From: Chryseobacterium gleum | GTDB lineage: Bacteria > Bacteroidota > Bacteroidia > Flavobacteriales > Weeksellaceae | Length of the DNA stretch: 64,000 nt | Assembly (NCBI RefSeq): GCF_900636535.1 | Contig: NZ_LR134289.1 | Span: forward strand, 2,170,001 to 2,234,000 | Direction: 5' to 3' | Shown here: one piece after another, positions 1 through 8,851 of the stretch | Layout of the letters: each line of letters begins with the position of its first letter | Position numbering within the stretch: position 1 is the first letter of the stretch | Position numbers and translations under genes: made by a program | The notes under the pieces: model-generated | What the model was told of the DNA's origin: nothing | What the model saw: only the letters and a program-made list of their open reading frames with translations | Database searches by the model: none

Positions 1-1584
1 GAAAATACCACTTTGGTTATTGGCACCAAATCTTGATGAAGCATCTCTTCTCAATGACCCTGTTACCAAATACTTACCTTCATAATCGTAGTTAAGTATA
101 CCAGCTAAACTGAATAGAGTATTTCTTACCTTAACTCCAGTAAATGTATTTCTGTCAGATGGTGTTGTAATAGATGGAACATTTATTACAGGTGATTTCA
201 ATCCATAAGCCCCACCGTTCATTGTTTCGTTGTAGTTATCGTTGTATTCGATAAATCCTAAGAAATCAAAGTTGTGACCTCCATATGATTTTTTATAGTT
301 AATGGAGTTATTCCAGGTGTAGTTAAACGTGTAGAATGAATTTTTGTTCAATGAACCTGTAGGTACTTTGTTAACTGTAATATCAAGGTTTGAACCTTTT
401 TTCAGCCACTGGGTTCCCATATACCAATCGAAAAGTCCGTTAAAGTTGGTCTTAAACTTCAGACCATCGATAATTTTATATTCAGCAAATAAAGTTACCG
501 GAATTCTCAGTCTCTGATCATCTAATCTGTAATTACGGATCTGCTCAACAACGTTAGAACCCGCTCTCATGGTTTGGTTGTAGCTGCCGTCTGCATTATA
601 AACCGGCTCATAAGGAGCATATTTATACATTGCCCCGAATGGATTCTGCGTATTATTTCTGTCTCTGAAATTCTGTGTTTCCTGATACTGAACTCCAAGG
701 TTGATACCCACATTCAGCTTTTCGCTCAATTTATTCGTAAATCCGAAGTTACCAGTATATCTTCTAAGACCGTCTATATCTCTGATAATACCATTGTCAG
801 AATCATATCCTAAAGAGTAATAAAAAGTACTCTCTCTTGATCCTCCTTGTGCACTGAATAAGTAAGACTGGATGCTTGAAGGCTTCAACAAATCTTTTTG
901 CCAGTTATGATCATAAGCAGCCAATCTGTCCATTTCCTCCTGAGATCTCGGTTTAAATCCAAGATATCCTAATTGGTTCTGGAAATCCATCAACTCTCTT
1001 GAGTTCATCATGGTGTAGTTTTTGTCTCTCAGCTTTTCACTGAAACCAAACTTAGTTTCAAATGAATAGTGAGTTTTTCCAGCCTTTCCGGCTTTAGTTG
1101 TTACAACTACTACCCCATTTGCTCCTCTCGCACCATACTGTGCTGTGGCAGCAGCATCTTTAAGAATTGAAATAGATTCTACGTCGGCAGGGTTGATTGC
1201 ACTGAACTGTCTTGCAGTCATATACATTCCGTTCACAACATAAGTAGGCTCAGAAGAACCACCAACACCGGCAATCCCTCTTACCTGAATGGTAGCAGCA
1301 GCCCCCGGCTGCCCTGTAGTACTTTGTACAAATACCCCTGAAGCTCTACCCTGTAAAGAGTTACCAATAGATGTTGTAGGGGAGTTTCTTCTGATTTCAT
1401 CACCACCAACAACAGCCTGAGCCTGGGTAATTTCATCTGCTTTTTTCTTCTGGTATCCAGTAACGATTACTTCATCGATCTTATTCTCCTTCAGAACAGA
1501 ATCATTCTTAGATTTTTGTGCAAAAGCAGCTTGCCCTAAAAAGAACAAAGCTCCGGCACTTAATACATGTAACTTCACATTCAT
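1..1584 (-). CDS. SusC/RagA-type TonB-linked outer-membrane receptor, 3' end cut by window edge
   Basis: The reading frame runs from an ATG at 1584 to base 1 without a stop (528 codons), so the C-terminal part of the barrel lies outside the window. It begins with a signal peptide ending near AQAAFAQ/K (residue 23), a TonB-box-like stretch (DEVIVTGYQ), and then a plug domain with the SusC hallmarks SIGNSLQGRASGV, IQVRGIAG, and ISILKDAAATAQYGARGANG. Unlike many SusC proteins it goes straight from signal peptide to plug, with no N-terminal carboxypeptidase-regulatory-like domain. Family knowledge: such receptors import large substrates, often glycans or peptides, with a SusD lipoprotein partner; a partner would lie before base 1 and cannot be seen. 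The substrate cannot be inferred. Upstream is a long AT-rich leader. Confidence 0.93.
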   Translation of the reverse strand, partial: MNVKLHVLSAGALFFLGQAAFAQKSKNDSVLKENKIDEVIVTGYQKKKADEITQAQAVVGGDEIRRNSPTTSIGNSLQGRASGVFVQSTTGQPGAAATIQVRGIAGVGGSSEPTYVVNGMYMTARQFSAINPADVESISILKDAAATAQYGARGANGVVVVTTKAGKAGKTHYSFETKFGFSEKLRDKNYTMMNSRELMDFQNQLGYLGFKPRSQEEMDRLAAYDHNWQKDLLKPSSIQSYLFSAQGGSRESTFYYSLGYDSDNGIIRDIDGLRRYTGNFGFTNKLSEKLNVGINLGVQYQETQNFRDRNNTQNPFGAMYKYAPYEPVYNADGSYNQTMRAGSNVVEQIRNYRLDDQRLRIPVTLFAEYKIIDGLKFKTNFNGLFDWYMGTQWLKKGSNLDITVNKVPTGSLNKNSFYTFNYTWNNSINYKKSYGGHNFDFLGFIEYNDNYNETMNGGAYGLKSPVINVPSITTPSDRNTFTGVKVRNTLFSLAGILNYDYEGKYLVTGSLRRDASSRFGANNQSGIF

Positions 1585-2140
1585 ATTAACAGATTTTAAT
1601 ATATTCAAGCGACAAATATGTCGATAAATATCTATAACATCAATTCGGTAAATGCTGAAAACTGGCTTCCAGAAAGGAGAGATTCACATCCATACGCAAA
1701 AAATGATGGAAAATCATTTTAATTGTATTTAAAAAATTAACAAAAAAAGAGCTAATTTATATATTAACGGAATTTTAATAAATTTTAAAAATAAAATCAA
1801 TCTACAGTTATTTAAAATATATGGTTGAAAAAATAAATTAAAAATTCAATTTTAACGGAATATATAAACAAAAACACGTATTGATTTTGGCAGAAATAGA
1901 GAAAAAACAAGCTCTTTTTCTTAAATTTTATATAAAAACAGACCTTTACAATCAAAGAATTCTTGTTTTGTGATTGCCTGTGTGGGATTTTGCTCAAAAA
2001 ACTGTTAATATATTATATCTGAAATTCAATTAAAGTCTGTGGAATCTCCGCAAACATTTGTTATATTTTTTTAGCTGCCTTACCATTAAAATTAAAGATA
2101 ATACAACTGTAAAATTCATAAAATATCCTGTATGATTATA
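1585..2140. other. AT-rich intergenic leader upstream of the SusC-like gene
   Basis: This stretch of about 550 bases is very AT-rich and holds no convincing gene. A 61-codon minus-strand frame at 1812-1997 is low-complexity (Phe/Lys/Ile rich) and has no recognisable family; I treat it as chance. A near-match to the flavobacterial -7 element (CATATTTG on the minus strand, about 1613-1620) lies some 30 nt before the SusC-like start codon. Confidence 0.5.
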
Positions 2141-2149
2141 TTAATAAAA

Positions 2150-2182
2150 AAGTAAGGCATCCCAAAATGGAATGCCTTTAAA
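2150..2182 (-). terminator. Rho-independent terminator after the HMG-CoA synthase gene
   Basis: On the minus strand an imperfect hairpin with arms AAGGCATTCC and GGGATGCCTT and a short AT loop is followed by a T-rich run. It lies about 20 nt after the stop codon at 2201. Confidence 0.8.
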
Positions 2183-2200
2183 TATTAAATTTCACTTATC

Positions 2201-3529
2201 TTAATTCTGATAACTATAATACCTTGCTCCGGTTAAAACAGGGTTTTCTGCTTCTACAGAGACCAACCCGAAGCCTTTGTAATCTTTATTTACAGATAGG
2301 TTCAATTGCTTTCTGTGGAGTTTTTCGTAAGTTTCAAAATCAACAGCTGTTCTTTGTTTCAAGCTTTCGAATAAGTTCCATTTTTCTACTACCTTTCTCC
2401 AGTTCTCTGAAACCTTTCCTGCAAAAACCTTTGATTTCGAACCACTTCCATACCCTACAAAACCAATTTCTTTACCTGAAAGTTCTTCATTTTCATTAAA
2501 AGCTGTCTGCAGCGCAGAAAGAAGTGCCATAAATATAGATGCTGTGTACATATTTCCTATTTCGGAAGAAGCTCTCTGTGTTTTTTCAATCTTGTCGTTG
2601 ATTAATTTAAGATAGCTTTCGGATTTGGCAACCGCTTTCTGTTCTTCTGCCGTGTCATAGGAAAGATTGTTCTCAAGACTGTAAATTTCAGTAAATACTC
2701 TTTTCCCGTGAAAGGCATATGGCAAGTGGAAAATAATATATTCCCAGTTTTCATAAGGCTTTTCCTCTCCTGTTATCTCTTTATAATGATTATAAGCTTC
2801 TCTTATTCTGTCCTGATAGCATTGGTTGGAATATTGTCCATCAAAAACAGGTTCATCGGTAAAAATTTCAATTTTTTCAGGGTAAGTTTCCGGAGCTCCG
2901 TTCAGATCTTCCTTTTTATACAATCTTCTTGGTTTGAAAAAGTCAAAGACACTTTCTGAAGCAACACCCCAGTTGTTTTCAATTTCAAGAAGATCAGGTT
3001 TTGATGAAACCAAAAGAGCCACCGCTCCGCCTCCCTGCGTATATTCACCAGAAGAAGCCAGTTCATATTTTGCGTAATCACTTGCGATTACGACTGCTTT
3101 TTTATCAGGGTTTACTCTTACAAAATCCAGAGCATTATGCAATGCATCTACTCCTCCTACACAGGCAAAAGTCATATCTAATACGTCACAGTTTCTGAAA
3201 CATCTGATTCCAAATTTTTCCTCCAATACTTTTTCTACCATCTGCACAGCGTAGGAAGCTGTAGGTTTTGCAGCATCCAAAGCACTTTCTGTTCCCAGAT
3301 ACACTCTTGCTATTTCCTTCGGATTGATATGGTAATCTTGTATAAGCTTCAGTAATGCTTCTGCTGCAAAGGTCGCAGCATCCTCATGGACATCAGAAAG
3401 TCCCATTTTATGAAGACCTAAGCCTTTTTCCAATTTTGCCGGTTCTATTCCTCTTTTTTCTGCTAAATCCTTAATCTCCAAATATAAACCAGGCACATAA
3501 TAGCCCGCTGCTTCAATTCCAAAACTCAT
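2201..3529 (-). CDS. Hydroxymethylglutaryl-CoA synthase family protein
   Basis: A 442-residue thiolase-fold enzyme. Expected reaction: condensation of acetyl-CoA with acetoacetyl-CoA to HMG-CoA, the entry to the mevalonate pathway that Flavobacteriia use for isoprenoids. The three catalytic positions of bacterial HMG-CoA synthase can be placed: Glu81 in YLGTESALD, Cys123 in MTFACVGG, and His268 in FHLPY. A Gly-rich C-terminal motif (GFVGYGSGSKSKV) matches the GxGS element of the family. The length is slightly above the ~390 residues of Gram-positive enzymes, as in other Bacteroidota homologues. It is transcribed alone, with a terminator at 2150-2182 and another hairpin upstream at 3665-3702. 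Related thiolase-fold acyltransferases are possible, but the complete triad favours HMG-CoA synthase. Confidence 0.88.
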   Translation of the reverse strand: MSFGIEAAGYYVPGLYLEIKDLAEKRGIEPAKLEKGLGLHKMGLSDVHEDAATFAAEALLKLIQDYHINPKEIARVYLGTESALDAAKPTASYAVQMVEKVLEEKFGIRCFRNCDVLDMTFACVGGVDALHNALDFVRVNPDKKAVVIASDYAKYELASSGEYTQGGGAVALLVSSKPDLLEIENNWGVASESVFDFFKPRRLYKKEDLNGAPETYPEKIEIFTDEPVFDGQYSNQCYQDRIREAYNHYKEITGEEKPYENWEYIIFHLPYAFHGKRVFTEIYSLENNLSYDTAEEQKAVAKSESYLKLINDKIEKTQRASSEIGNMYTASIFMALLSALQTAFNENEELSGKEIGFVGYGSGSKSKVFAGKVSENWRKVVEKWNLFESLKQRTAVDFETYEKLHRKQLNLSVNKDYKGFGLVSVEAENPVLTGARYYSYQN

Positions 3530-3661
3530 AATTGTCTAAATTTTGAACGAATTTATGAAAGATAACGCAAAAAACAGCAGGAAAAAGTACTGATTTTTAT
3601 AACATCGTTAAAAATCAATGTATTTTAAATGATAATCTGACAGTTTAGTATTCAGCAATAA

Positions 3662-3703
3662 AAAGAAGGGAGCCGGTAAATTTACCGGCTCCCTTCTTTT
3701 ATT
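3662..3703. terminator. Strong terminator hairpin after the M1 aminopeptidase gene
   Basis: A nearly perfect inverted repeat with arms AAGAAGGGAGCCGGTAAA / TTTACCGGCTCCCTTCTTTT. The minus-strand reading serves the aminopeptidase whose stop is at 3699; the A/T flanks on both sides make it potentially bidirectional. Confidence 0.88.
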
Positions 3704-6209
3704 TATAGTTTTCAATAGCTTTATTCAGAACATCTATCTGCTTGTTGATGCTTGCTGCGTTCTGTGGATTCTGTTTCAGCAGTTCCATTTTTTTACTTAG
3801 GCCATCTTTCAGCATCTGAACCATCATCATTTTAGCCTGTGGATTATCCGCCATCTGATTTTTGGCATATCCTGCTATTTTTGTGATGCTTTCCGTAGCT
3901 TTCAGATTATCAGAAGTCATGATCCAGTTGAAACCGTCTTCTGCCGCTTTTCCTAATTCCGGGTTCTGGAATTTAATAAACGGATAAAAAGTAGCAAGAG
4001 GCGCAATATTTTCCATCTGGGAAGTAATCCTGTTCTTCACAATAACAGGAAGCAGTTGTGCCTGCAATTCTTCTGAAGCACCTTTCATATCAATTTTGTC
4101 AGCCAGACTGTTTGCCCTTGACGGATCAATGGTAAGAATCGCACTCATTGAGCTTCCTCTCACTGCATTGGAAACAGCATTTACTCCTTTTTCAAATAAT
4201 GGAAGATATTTCTTGTCTTTTGTTTTCCCTAAAGCTGTAATAGCGGCGGCCTGGGTTAAAGTTTTCGGATCATTGGAAGCCAGTTTTTCAACTTCAGCAC
4301 CTAATGCTTTCATTTGTTCAGGATTGGGAAGGTCTATTAAATTCAAAGCTTTTATTCTTACTCTGAAGAAAGGATCTTTCAGCGCAGCAGCTAACAATTT
4401 TGTTGCGGCAGGGCTTTTTCCAATCTGATCTTTTATTCCGGTTAAAGCCAGGTATCTGCTTTTAAATTCCTTAGAGTTGGTAAACTGCATCAGGTTCTGT
4501 TCCGGAGTTTTGGTATCGGTAATATCAGCCAGTAAAACCCCATCTGCATTAATATTAACAAGATCCGGAGCTTTAGAAACATCAAAATTAAATGTATTTT
4601 TTGCTTCTGCATTTACCCAGACATTGTATCTTTTAGGTTTTCCATTGTCATAAACATCAATAGCCAGAGGAAATTCAAATGGCTTTTCCTGAGTCTGATT
4701 AATGGTTACAGCAACCTGTTTTTTCACAGGTTCAAATGTAGATGAGTAATTAATCTTCGGGTTTCCGCTTCCAAAATACCATTGGTTAAAGAACCAGTTT
4801 AAGTCTTTACCAGACACTTTTTCAAAAGAAAGTCTCAGCTGGTGGGCTTCTGCATTCTGATATTCATTGGTTTTCAGATAATCGTTCATTCCGGCAAAGA
4901 AGGCATCATCTCCGAGATAGTTTCTCAGCATATTTAAAATTCCACCTCCTTTCTGATACGTCACCAGGTCAAAAACATCTTCACGGGATTCATAATTGAA
5001 CCTTACCAGGTTTTTGTTAAAGTCGGTTGGGTTATGCAGATAATTATTCACATCTGTCATCAGGTGATAATCTGCCTGGTCCTTTCCATATTTGTATTCA
5101 TTCCAAAGGTATTCGGAATAGTTGGCAAAAGATTCGTTCACTGTAAGATTACTCCAGCTTTCTGCGGTAACGAGGTCTCCAAACCAGTGGTGGAACAATT
5201 CGTGAGCAATGGTATCTTCCCAAGTATTTTCATCGATAAGCTGTCCAGGCTTTTGAAGAATATCGCTTCCGTGGAGTGTTGCAGTCGTATTTTCCATCGC
5301 TCCGCTTACATAATTTCTTCCGGAAATCTGGGCATATTTTGCCCATGGATAATCATAGTTCAGTTTTTTGGAGAAAAAGTCGATCATTTCCGGTGTATTT
5401 CCGTAGATCTGCTTAGCATACGGCTCATATTCTTTTTCAATATAATAATCAACCGGAATATTTTTCCATTTGTCTTTTACAACGGCATATTCTCCTACTC
5501 CCATAAAGAACAGATAAGTTGAATGCCTTTTGTCCATAACCCAATGATCTGTTCTAAGTCCGTTGGATTCTTTTTTGGATTCTTTGAGAATACCATTGGA
5601 AAGGGTAACGTATTTATCCGGAACCGTCATGTAAATTTCCTGTGTGGTCTTTTGATTAGGCTTATCGATGGTTGGAAACCATGCAGAAGAAGATTCTGTT
5701 TCTCCCTGTGTCCAAATCTGTGTAGGCATGTCCGGCTCTGTTCCCTGAGCATTAATGAAATACAGACCCTTTGCATCATTAATAGCCATACTTCCCTGTT
5801 GTTTTACCTCATTCGGTCGGGCTGTATATTTGATATAAACTGTATAATCCTGATTTCTCTGGTATGTTTTATCAAGAGTAATTTTCAGAATATCGCCTTT
5901 GTATTCGTATTTTAAAGGAGATTTTTTGCCATTATTATCGAGAGATACTTCATGAATCAGCATTCCTTTTGCATCAAGAGTTAGCTCGTTGGTTGCATAG
6001 AAGTAAGGTGAGGCGGTAAGCCATTCTTCTCCGTTCATCTGTTCTTTCTGGTAATCGAAATTTACTTTCAGTTTGGTATGCTTTAGTTCTGTTACCTTGG
6101 TATGGGTAGCTCTGTATACTTTTTCCCTTCCTGAAGTTTCAGTTTGTGCTGATACATTTGCGGAAAATAAAATTCCAAGTATAGCAATTGATAAAATGGC
6201 CTTTCTCAT
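3699..6209 (-). CDS. Secreted M1 family zinc aminopeptidase (PepN-like)
   Basis: An 836-residue protein with an N-terminal signal peptide (cleavage near VSAQ, residue 22), hence periplasmic or exported. The M1 core is complete: the substrate-binding GAMEN motif at 303-307, the zinc site HELFH (His336, Glu337, His340) and the third zinc ligand Glu359 in NES, exactly 18 residues after the HExxH. A beta-sandwich follows, then an alpha-helical C-terminal region (about 590-836) with HEAT-like repeats, as usual in M1 enzymes. It removes N-terminal residues from peptides, probably for nutrition. It sits 22 nt downstream of a small gene (6232-6450) on the same strand and probably shares its transcript. 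Confidence 0.93.
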   Translation of the reverse strand: MRKAILSIAILGILFSANVSAQTETSGREKVYRATHTKVTELKHTKLKVNFDYQKEQMNGEEWLTASPYFYATNELTLDAKGMLIHEVSLDNNGKKSPLKYEYKGDILKITLDKTYQRNQDYTVYIKYTARPNEVKQQGSMAINDAKGLYFINAQGTEPDMPTQIWTQGETESSSAWFPTIDKPNQKTTQEIYMTVPDKYVTLSNGILKESKKESNGLRTDHWVMDKRHSTYLFFMGVGEYAVVKDKWKNIPVDYYIEKEYEPYAKQIYGNTPEMIDFFSKKLNYDYPWAKYAQISGRNYVSGAMENTTATLHGSDILQKPGQLIDENTWEDTIAHELFHHWFGDLVTAESWSNLTVNESFANYSEYLWNEYKYGKDQADYHLMTDVNNYLHNPTDFNKNLVRFNYESREDVFDLVTYQKGGGILNMLRNYLGDDAFFAGMNDYLKTNEYQNAEAHQLRLSFEKVSGKDLNWFFNQWYFGSGNPKINYSSTFEPVKKQVAVTINQTQEKPFEFPLAIDVYDNGKPKRYNVWVNAEAKNTFNFDVSKAPDLVNINADGVLLADITDTKTPEQNLMQFTNSKEFKSRYLALTGIKDQIGKSPAATKLLAAALKDPFFRVRIKALNLIDLPNPEQMKALGAEVEKLASNDPKTLTQAAAITALGKTKDKKYLPLFEKGVNAVSNAVRGSSMSAILTIDPSRANSLADKIDMKGASEELQAQLLPVIVKNRITSQMENIAPLATFYPFIKFQNPELGKAAEDGFNWIMTSDNLKATESITKIAGYAKNQMADNPQAKMMMVQMLKDGLSKKMELLKQNPQNAASINKQIDVLNKAIENYK

Positions 6210-6231
6210 AGGTCTACTTTATTTTTTAGAA

Positions 6232-6450
6232 TTATTTTTTAATGATTATATCGAAAATATCATTGACTAAAGTTTCATAATCTCCCTTTTTAAGCTGTTC
6301 TTTTGTTTTAGCAAAGGCTTTTTTGAGCTCGCTCTCAGGGTTTTCATCATCCACTATTTCTGTTGAAGCAACTCCTTTCAGCTGTTGTACAGCATTTTTC
6401 AGCGCTTCAATATCTGCATTTTCTTCTATATTGATTTTTAAATACTTCAT
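6232..6450 (-). CDS. Small acidic/lysine-rich hypothetical protein (72 aa)
   Basis: A 72-residue soluble protein with no signal peptide or membrane segment. It has a short beta/alpha start (MKYLKINIEEN), then charged helical sequence (SELKKAFAKTKEQLKKGDYETLVNDI). The size, the N-terminal strand and the helical tail resemble the small antitoxin-like proteins common in Bacteroidota, but no toxin gene is adjacent: the neighbour is an exported aminopeptidase 22 nt downstream. A -7-like TAAATTTG element on the minus strand at 6527-6534 would give a leader of roughly 70 nt. I cannot assign a function. Confidence 0.6.
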   Translation of the reverse strand: MKYLKINIEENADIEALKNAVQQLKGVASTEIVDDENPESELKKAFAKTKEQLKKGDYETLVNDIFDIIIKK

Positions 6451-6663
6451 GATTTATTTTTAGCATTTGAATTGGTGATCTCCTAACGGTCAATGGATCT
6501 ATCGAATGAACCGAGTTTGTTTCTTTCAAATTTAAGAAACTATTGCCAAAAGAAGGTATGCTAAAGTATTTATATTCTGATTTTCCAGCTTATGGGCATA
6601 GACAATGCCTCTATTAATGTAAAATAAATAGAAGTAATAAAAAATTAAAGTGATATAAAAGTA

Positions 6664-7458
6664 TTAAATGGCTACAGGAGCTTTGATCCCTGGATGTGGA
6701 TCATAATTTTCTAAAGTAAAATCTTCGAAATCGAAATCAAAAATGTTTTTAACATCAGGATTCAGTTTCATGGTCGGAAGGGCTCTCGGCTCTCTGGCAA
6801 GTTGTCTGTTTACCTGCTCAAAGTGATTATTATAGATATGGACATCTCCAAAGCTGTGAACATAATCCCCCACTTCCAGCTCACAAACCTGTGCTACCAT
6901 CATCAGCAGCAACGCATAGCTTGCAATATTGAACGGTACTCCAAGGAAAACATCAGCGCTTCTCTGATACAACTGTAAGGATAATTTACCATCTGCTACG
7001 TAAAACTGAAATAAGGCATGACAAGGAGCCAAAGCCATATTAGGAATCTCCGCAACATTCCATGCTGATACAATCAGTCTTCTGGAATCCGGATTCTTTT
7101 TGATCTGGTCGATTACTTCTGTGATCTGGTCTACTACTTTTCCGTCAGCTCCGCTCCAGCTTCTCCATTGTGCCCCGTAAACAGGTCCAAGATCTCCGTT
7201 TTCATCTGCCCACTCATCCCAGATGCTTACTCCATTATCTTTAAGATATTTGATATTGGTATCTCCTTTCAGAAACCAGAGCAATTCATAGATAATAGAT
7301 TTTAAATGCACTTTTTTTGTGGTTACCAAAGGAAATCCTTTTGACAGATCATATCTTAACTGATACCCGAACACGCTCCTTGTTCCGGTGCCGGTTCTAT
7401 CGGTTTTATCAGTTCCGTTGTCTAAAATATGCTGTAAAAGGTCCAGGTAGTTTTGCAT
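6664..7458 (-). CDS. thyA: Thymidylate synthase
   Basis: A 264-residue enzyme, the same length as E. coli ThyA. It converts dUMP and 5,10-methylene-THF to dTMP and dihydrofolate. Visible hallmarks are the phosphate-binding Arg in TDRTGTGT (Arg21), the catalytic Cys146 in [12 protein letters not shown], the double Arg of [12 protein letters not shown] (126-127), and [16 protein letters not shown] for nucleotide binding. The C-terminus [11 protein letters not shown] is the expected folate-closing tail. It is preceded by a TAAATTTG -7 element at 7491-7498. No dihydrofolate reductase gene is seen next to it. Confidence 0.98.
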   Translation of the reverse strand: MQNYLDLLQHILDNGTDKTDRTGTGTRSVFGYQLRYDLSKGFPLVTTKKVHLKSIIYELLWFLKGDTNIKYLKDNGVSIWDEWADENGDLGPVYGAQWRSWSGADGKVVDQITEVIDQIKKNPDSRRLIVSAWNVAEIPNMALAPCHALFQFYVADGKLSLQLYQRSADVFLGVPFNIASYALLLMMVAQVCELEVGDYVHSFGDVHIYNNHFEQVNRQLAREPRALPTMKLNPDVKNIFDFDFEDFTLENYDPHPGIKAPVAI

Positions 7459-7487
7459 TTTTGAATGAGATTTTAAGTTCCAAATTT

Positions 7488-7523
7488 AATAAAAAAAAAG
7501 CACCCAACCTATGGATGCTTTTT
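7488..7523 (-). terminator. Terminator of the repeat-protein gene, abutting the thyA promoter
   Basis: On the minus strand a hairpin with arms AAAAAGCATCC and GGGTGCTTTTT is followed by a T9 run, about 75 nt after the stop at 7596. The T-run leads straight into ATTAAATTTG, whose TAAATTTG (7498-7491) is a good -7 element for thyA. Confidence 0.75.
7491..7498 (-). promoter_or_regulatory. Candidate -7 element (TAAATTTG) for thyA
   Basis: Matches the Bacteroidota TAnnTTTG consensus on the minus strand, 33 nt before the thyA start codon. No well-spaced -33 TTG was found, so this is a partial match. Confidence 0.45.
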
Positions 7524-7595
7524 ATAAGGTGCATATCTCTTTTCTATTAAATGAGTGTAAACATTATATTTTCAAGCGATTAAACAGCCGAAATA

Positions 7596-8246
7596 TTATA
7601 ATACGGAAACGCTGATTTCTTCATTGTTTCCATTGATTGATTTTAACTGGCCATATCTGTTTTTATCAATAAATCTATCATTTGAATAATCCAGTCTAAC
7701 CGGGCCAAATTTTATAAGCTTCTGAAATTTACTTTCATCAATAATATCTTTTGTTCCATAGTCGATAGAGATATTTCCTATTGTCTTCAGTTTACCCAGC
7801 CTGCTGTTATCTATCACATCATTTGGCCAGTAATCTATGGCAAGATTACCTATTTTCTTTACCTTCCCTGCTTTTTCCTTCGTAAAGGCAGAATCTTCCC
7901 AATAGTCTACCGAAATATTACCCAAGCTCTTCAACTTACCGGCTTTTTCCTTCGTAAAGGCAGAATCTTCCCAGTAATCTATTTTAACGTTTCCAATGCT
8001 TTTAAGTTTCCCATATTTTACTTTATCAAAAACCTGGTCATCATAGTATTCCAGCTTACCATTCAGATCAGGAGCATTAAAATCAGCAATTGATCCGTCT
8101 GCATTAAGTGTAAATACAAAACCGTCTACAGTAAATTTAACTGTTTCCAGATCATATGTTTTTGACGAAACGGTGGCACGAACCTGTGCGTTGAGCACCA
8201 GACCTACCAGTAAAAAGGCAAGGAGAAGTAGATTTTTACATTTCAT
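7596..8246 (-). CDS. Exported hypothetical protein made of six 24-residue repeats
   Basis: I choose the ATG at 8246 because it starts directly with a signal peptide (MKCKNLLLLAFLLVGLVLNAQ); an upstream in-frame ATG at 8270 would overlap the preceding gene and add eight residues before the signal. After about 50 residues the mature protein consists of six head-to-tail 24-residue repeats of the pattern (D/E)(D/N)xxFxKxKxGKLKxxGNxxxDYW, ending with a degenerate copy. Copies two and three share more than 30 identical consecutive bases at DNA level (near 7872-7905 and 7934-7967), so they are recently duplicated. The regular short strands suggest a beta-solenoid or repetitive beta-sheet. It overlaps no gene and follows the GreA-like gene by 17 nt. 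Function unknown. Confidence 0.72.
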   Translation of the reverse strand: MKCKNLLLLAFLLVGLVLNAQVRATVSSKTYDLETVKFTVDGFVFTLNADGSIADFNAPDLNGKLEYYDDQVFDKVKYGKLKSIGNVKIDYWEDSAFTKEKAGKLKSLGNISVDYWEDSAFTKEKAGKVKKIGNLAIDYWPNDVIDNSRLGKLKTIGNISIDYGTKDIIDESKFQKLIKFGPVRLDYSNDRFIDKNRYGQLKSINGNNEEISVSVL

Positions 8247-8263
8247 ATTATTAAAAGATTGAT

Positions 8264-8704
8264 TTACCAAATATGCTCAATATCCTGAATGATATTGTTG
8301 ATGGTAAATGTCTCTCCCATTTTCTTGCCAAACATTGCCTTTACTAAAGGAGATTCTGCAGAAACCGTCATAATCTTCTGTTTTTCATACATAATTTCTC
8401 CCATGGAAGCAGCTACATAAAATAATCCTTTATTGGTTTTCACCAATGCTCCGTTCTGAACTTTCTCTGAAGAATCTGAAGTTATTTTCTGCAATACAGC
8501 CTGCTGATTCAATACTTCATTGAGCTGTCTCTGCAGATTATTGATTTCCTGCTGAAGCATTTCTCTTCCTGTTTCATATTTGTCTCCCATAGAGCTTTTA
8601 GTGTCATTATTGGAAGCCCGTGTTTCTGCAATGAGGTTTTCGAAATACTGGATTTTGTCAGCTGCTTTCGCTTTAATAATATTGATTATTTCCTGTTTGT
8701 TCAT
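8264..8704 (-). CDS. GreA/GreB-like small protein with N-terminal coiled coil
   Basis: A 146-residue protein with an alpha-helical hairpin (about 1-75) followed by a small beta domain (about 80-146). The segment SSMGDKYETGREMLQ lies at the turn where GreA has its acidic tip, and the C-terminal domain (VKTNKGLFYVAASMGEI...SPLVKAMFGKKMGET) matches the FKBP-like domain that holds SPLGKALLGKKVGD in GreA. I infer an RNA-polymerase secondary-channel protein, though its acidic tip is weaker than in true GreA. Such proteins in flavobacteria are often mislabelled 3-oxoacyl-ACP synthase. The repeat-protein gene follows closely on the same strand. Confidence 0.68.
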   Translation of the reverse strand: MNKQEIINIIKAKAADKIQYFENLIAETRASNNDTKSSMGDKYETGREMLQQEINNLQRQLNEVLNQQAVLQKITSDSSEKVQNGALVKTNKGLFYVAASMGEIMYEKQKIMTVSAESPLVKAMFGKKMGETFTINNIIQDIEHIW

Positions 8705-8851
8705 TGTAATGGTGGATTTTTATTGTAGGGCAGATAAACCACCCGTCAAAATCTGTGATTTTGCCCCCCTCCAGAGGAAGGGAAATGAGTATCCTAAAAG
8801 ACTAATTGTTAATAATTAGTGCTTCAACCGGAAGTTTAGAGGTTTTTTTGC

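Noticed and set aside
1812..1997. 61-codon minus-strand gene
   Set aside because: Low-complexity Phe/Lys/Ile sequence from an AT-rich spacer, no ribosome-site or family support.
5034..5915. Two plus-strand frames (162 and 130 codons) opposite the aminopeptidase gene
   Set aside because: They lie antisense to a clearly conserved M1 enzyme and show no domain; chance frames of its complementary strand.
6232..6450. Toxin-antitoxin module
   Set aside because: The small protein is antitoxin-sized, but no toxin-like gene lies next to it.
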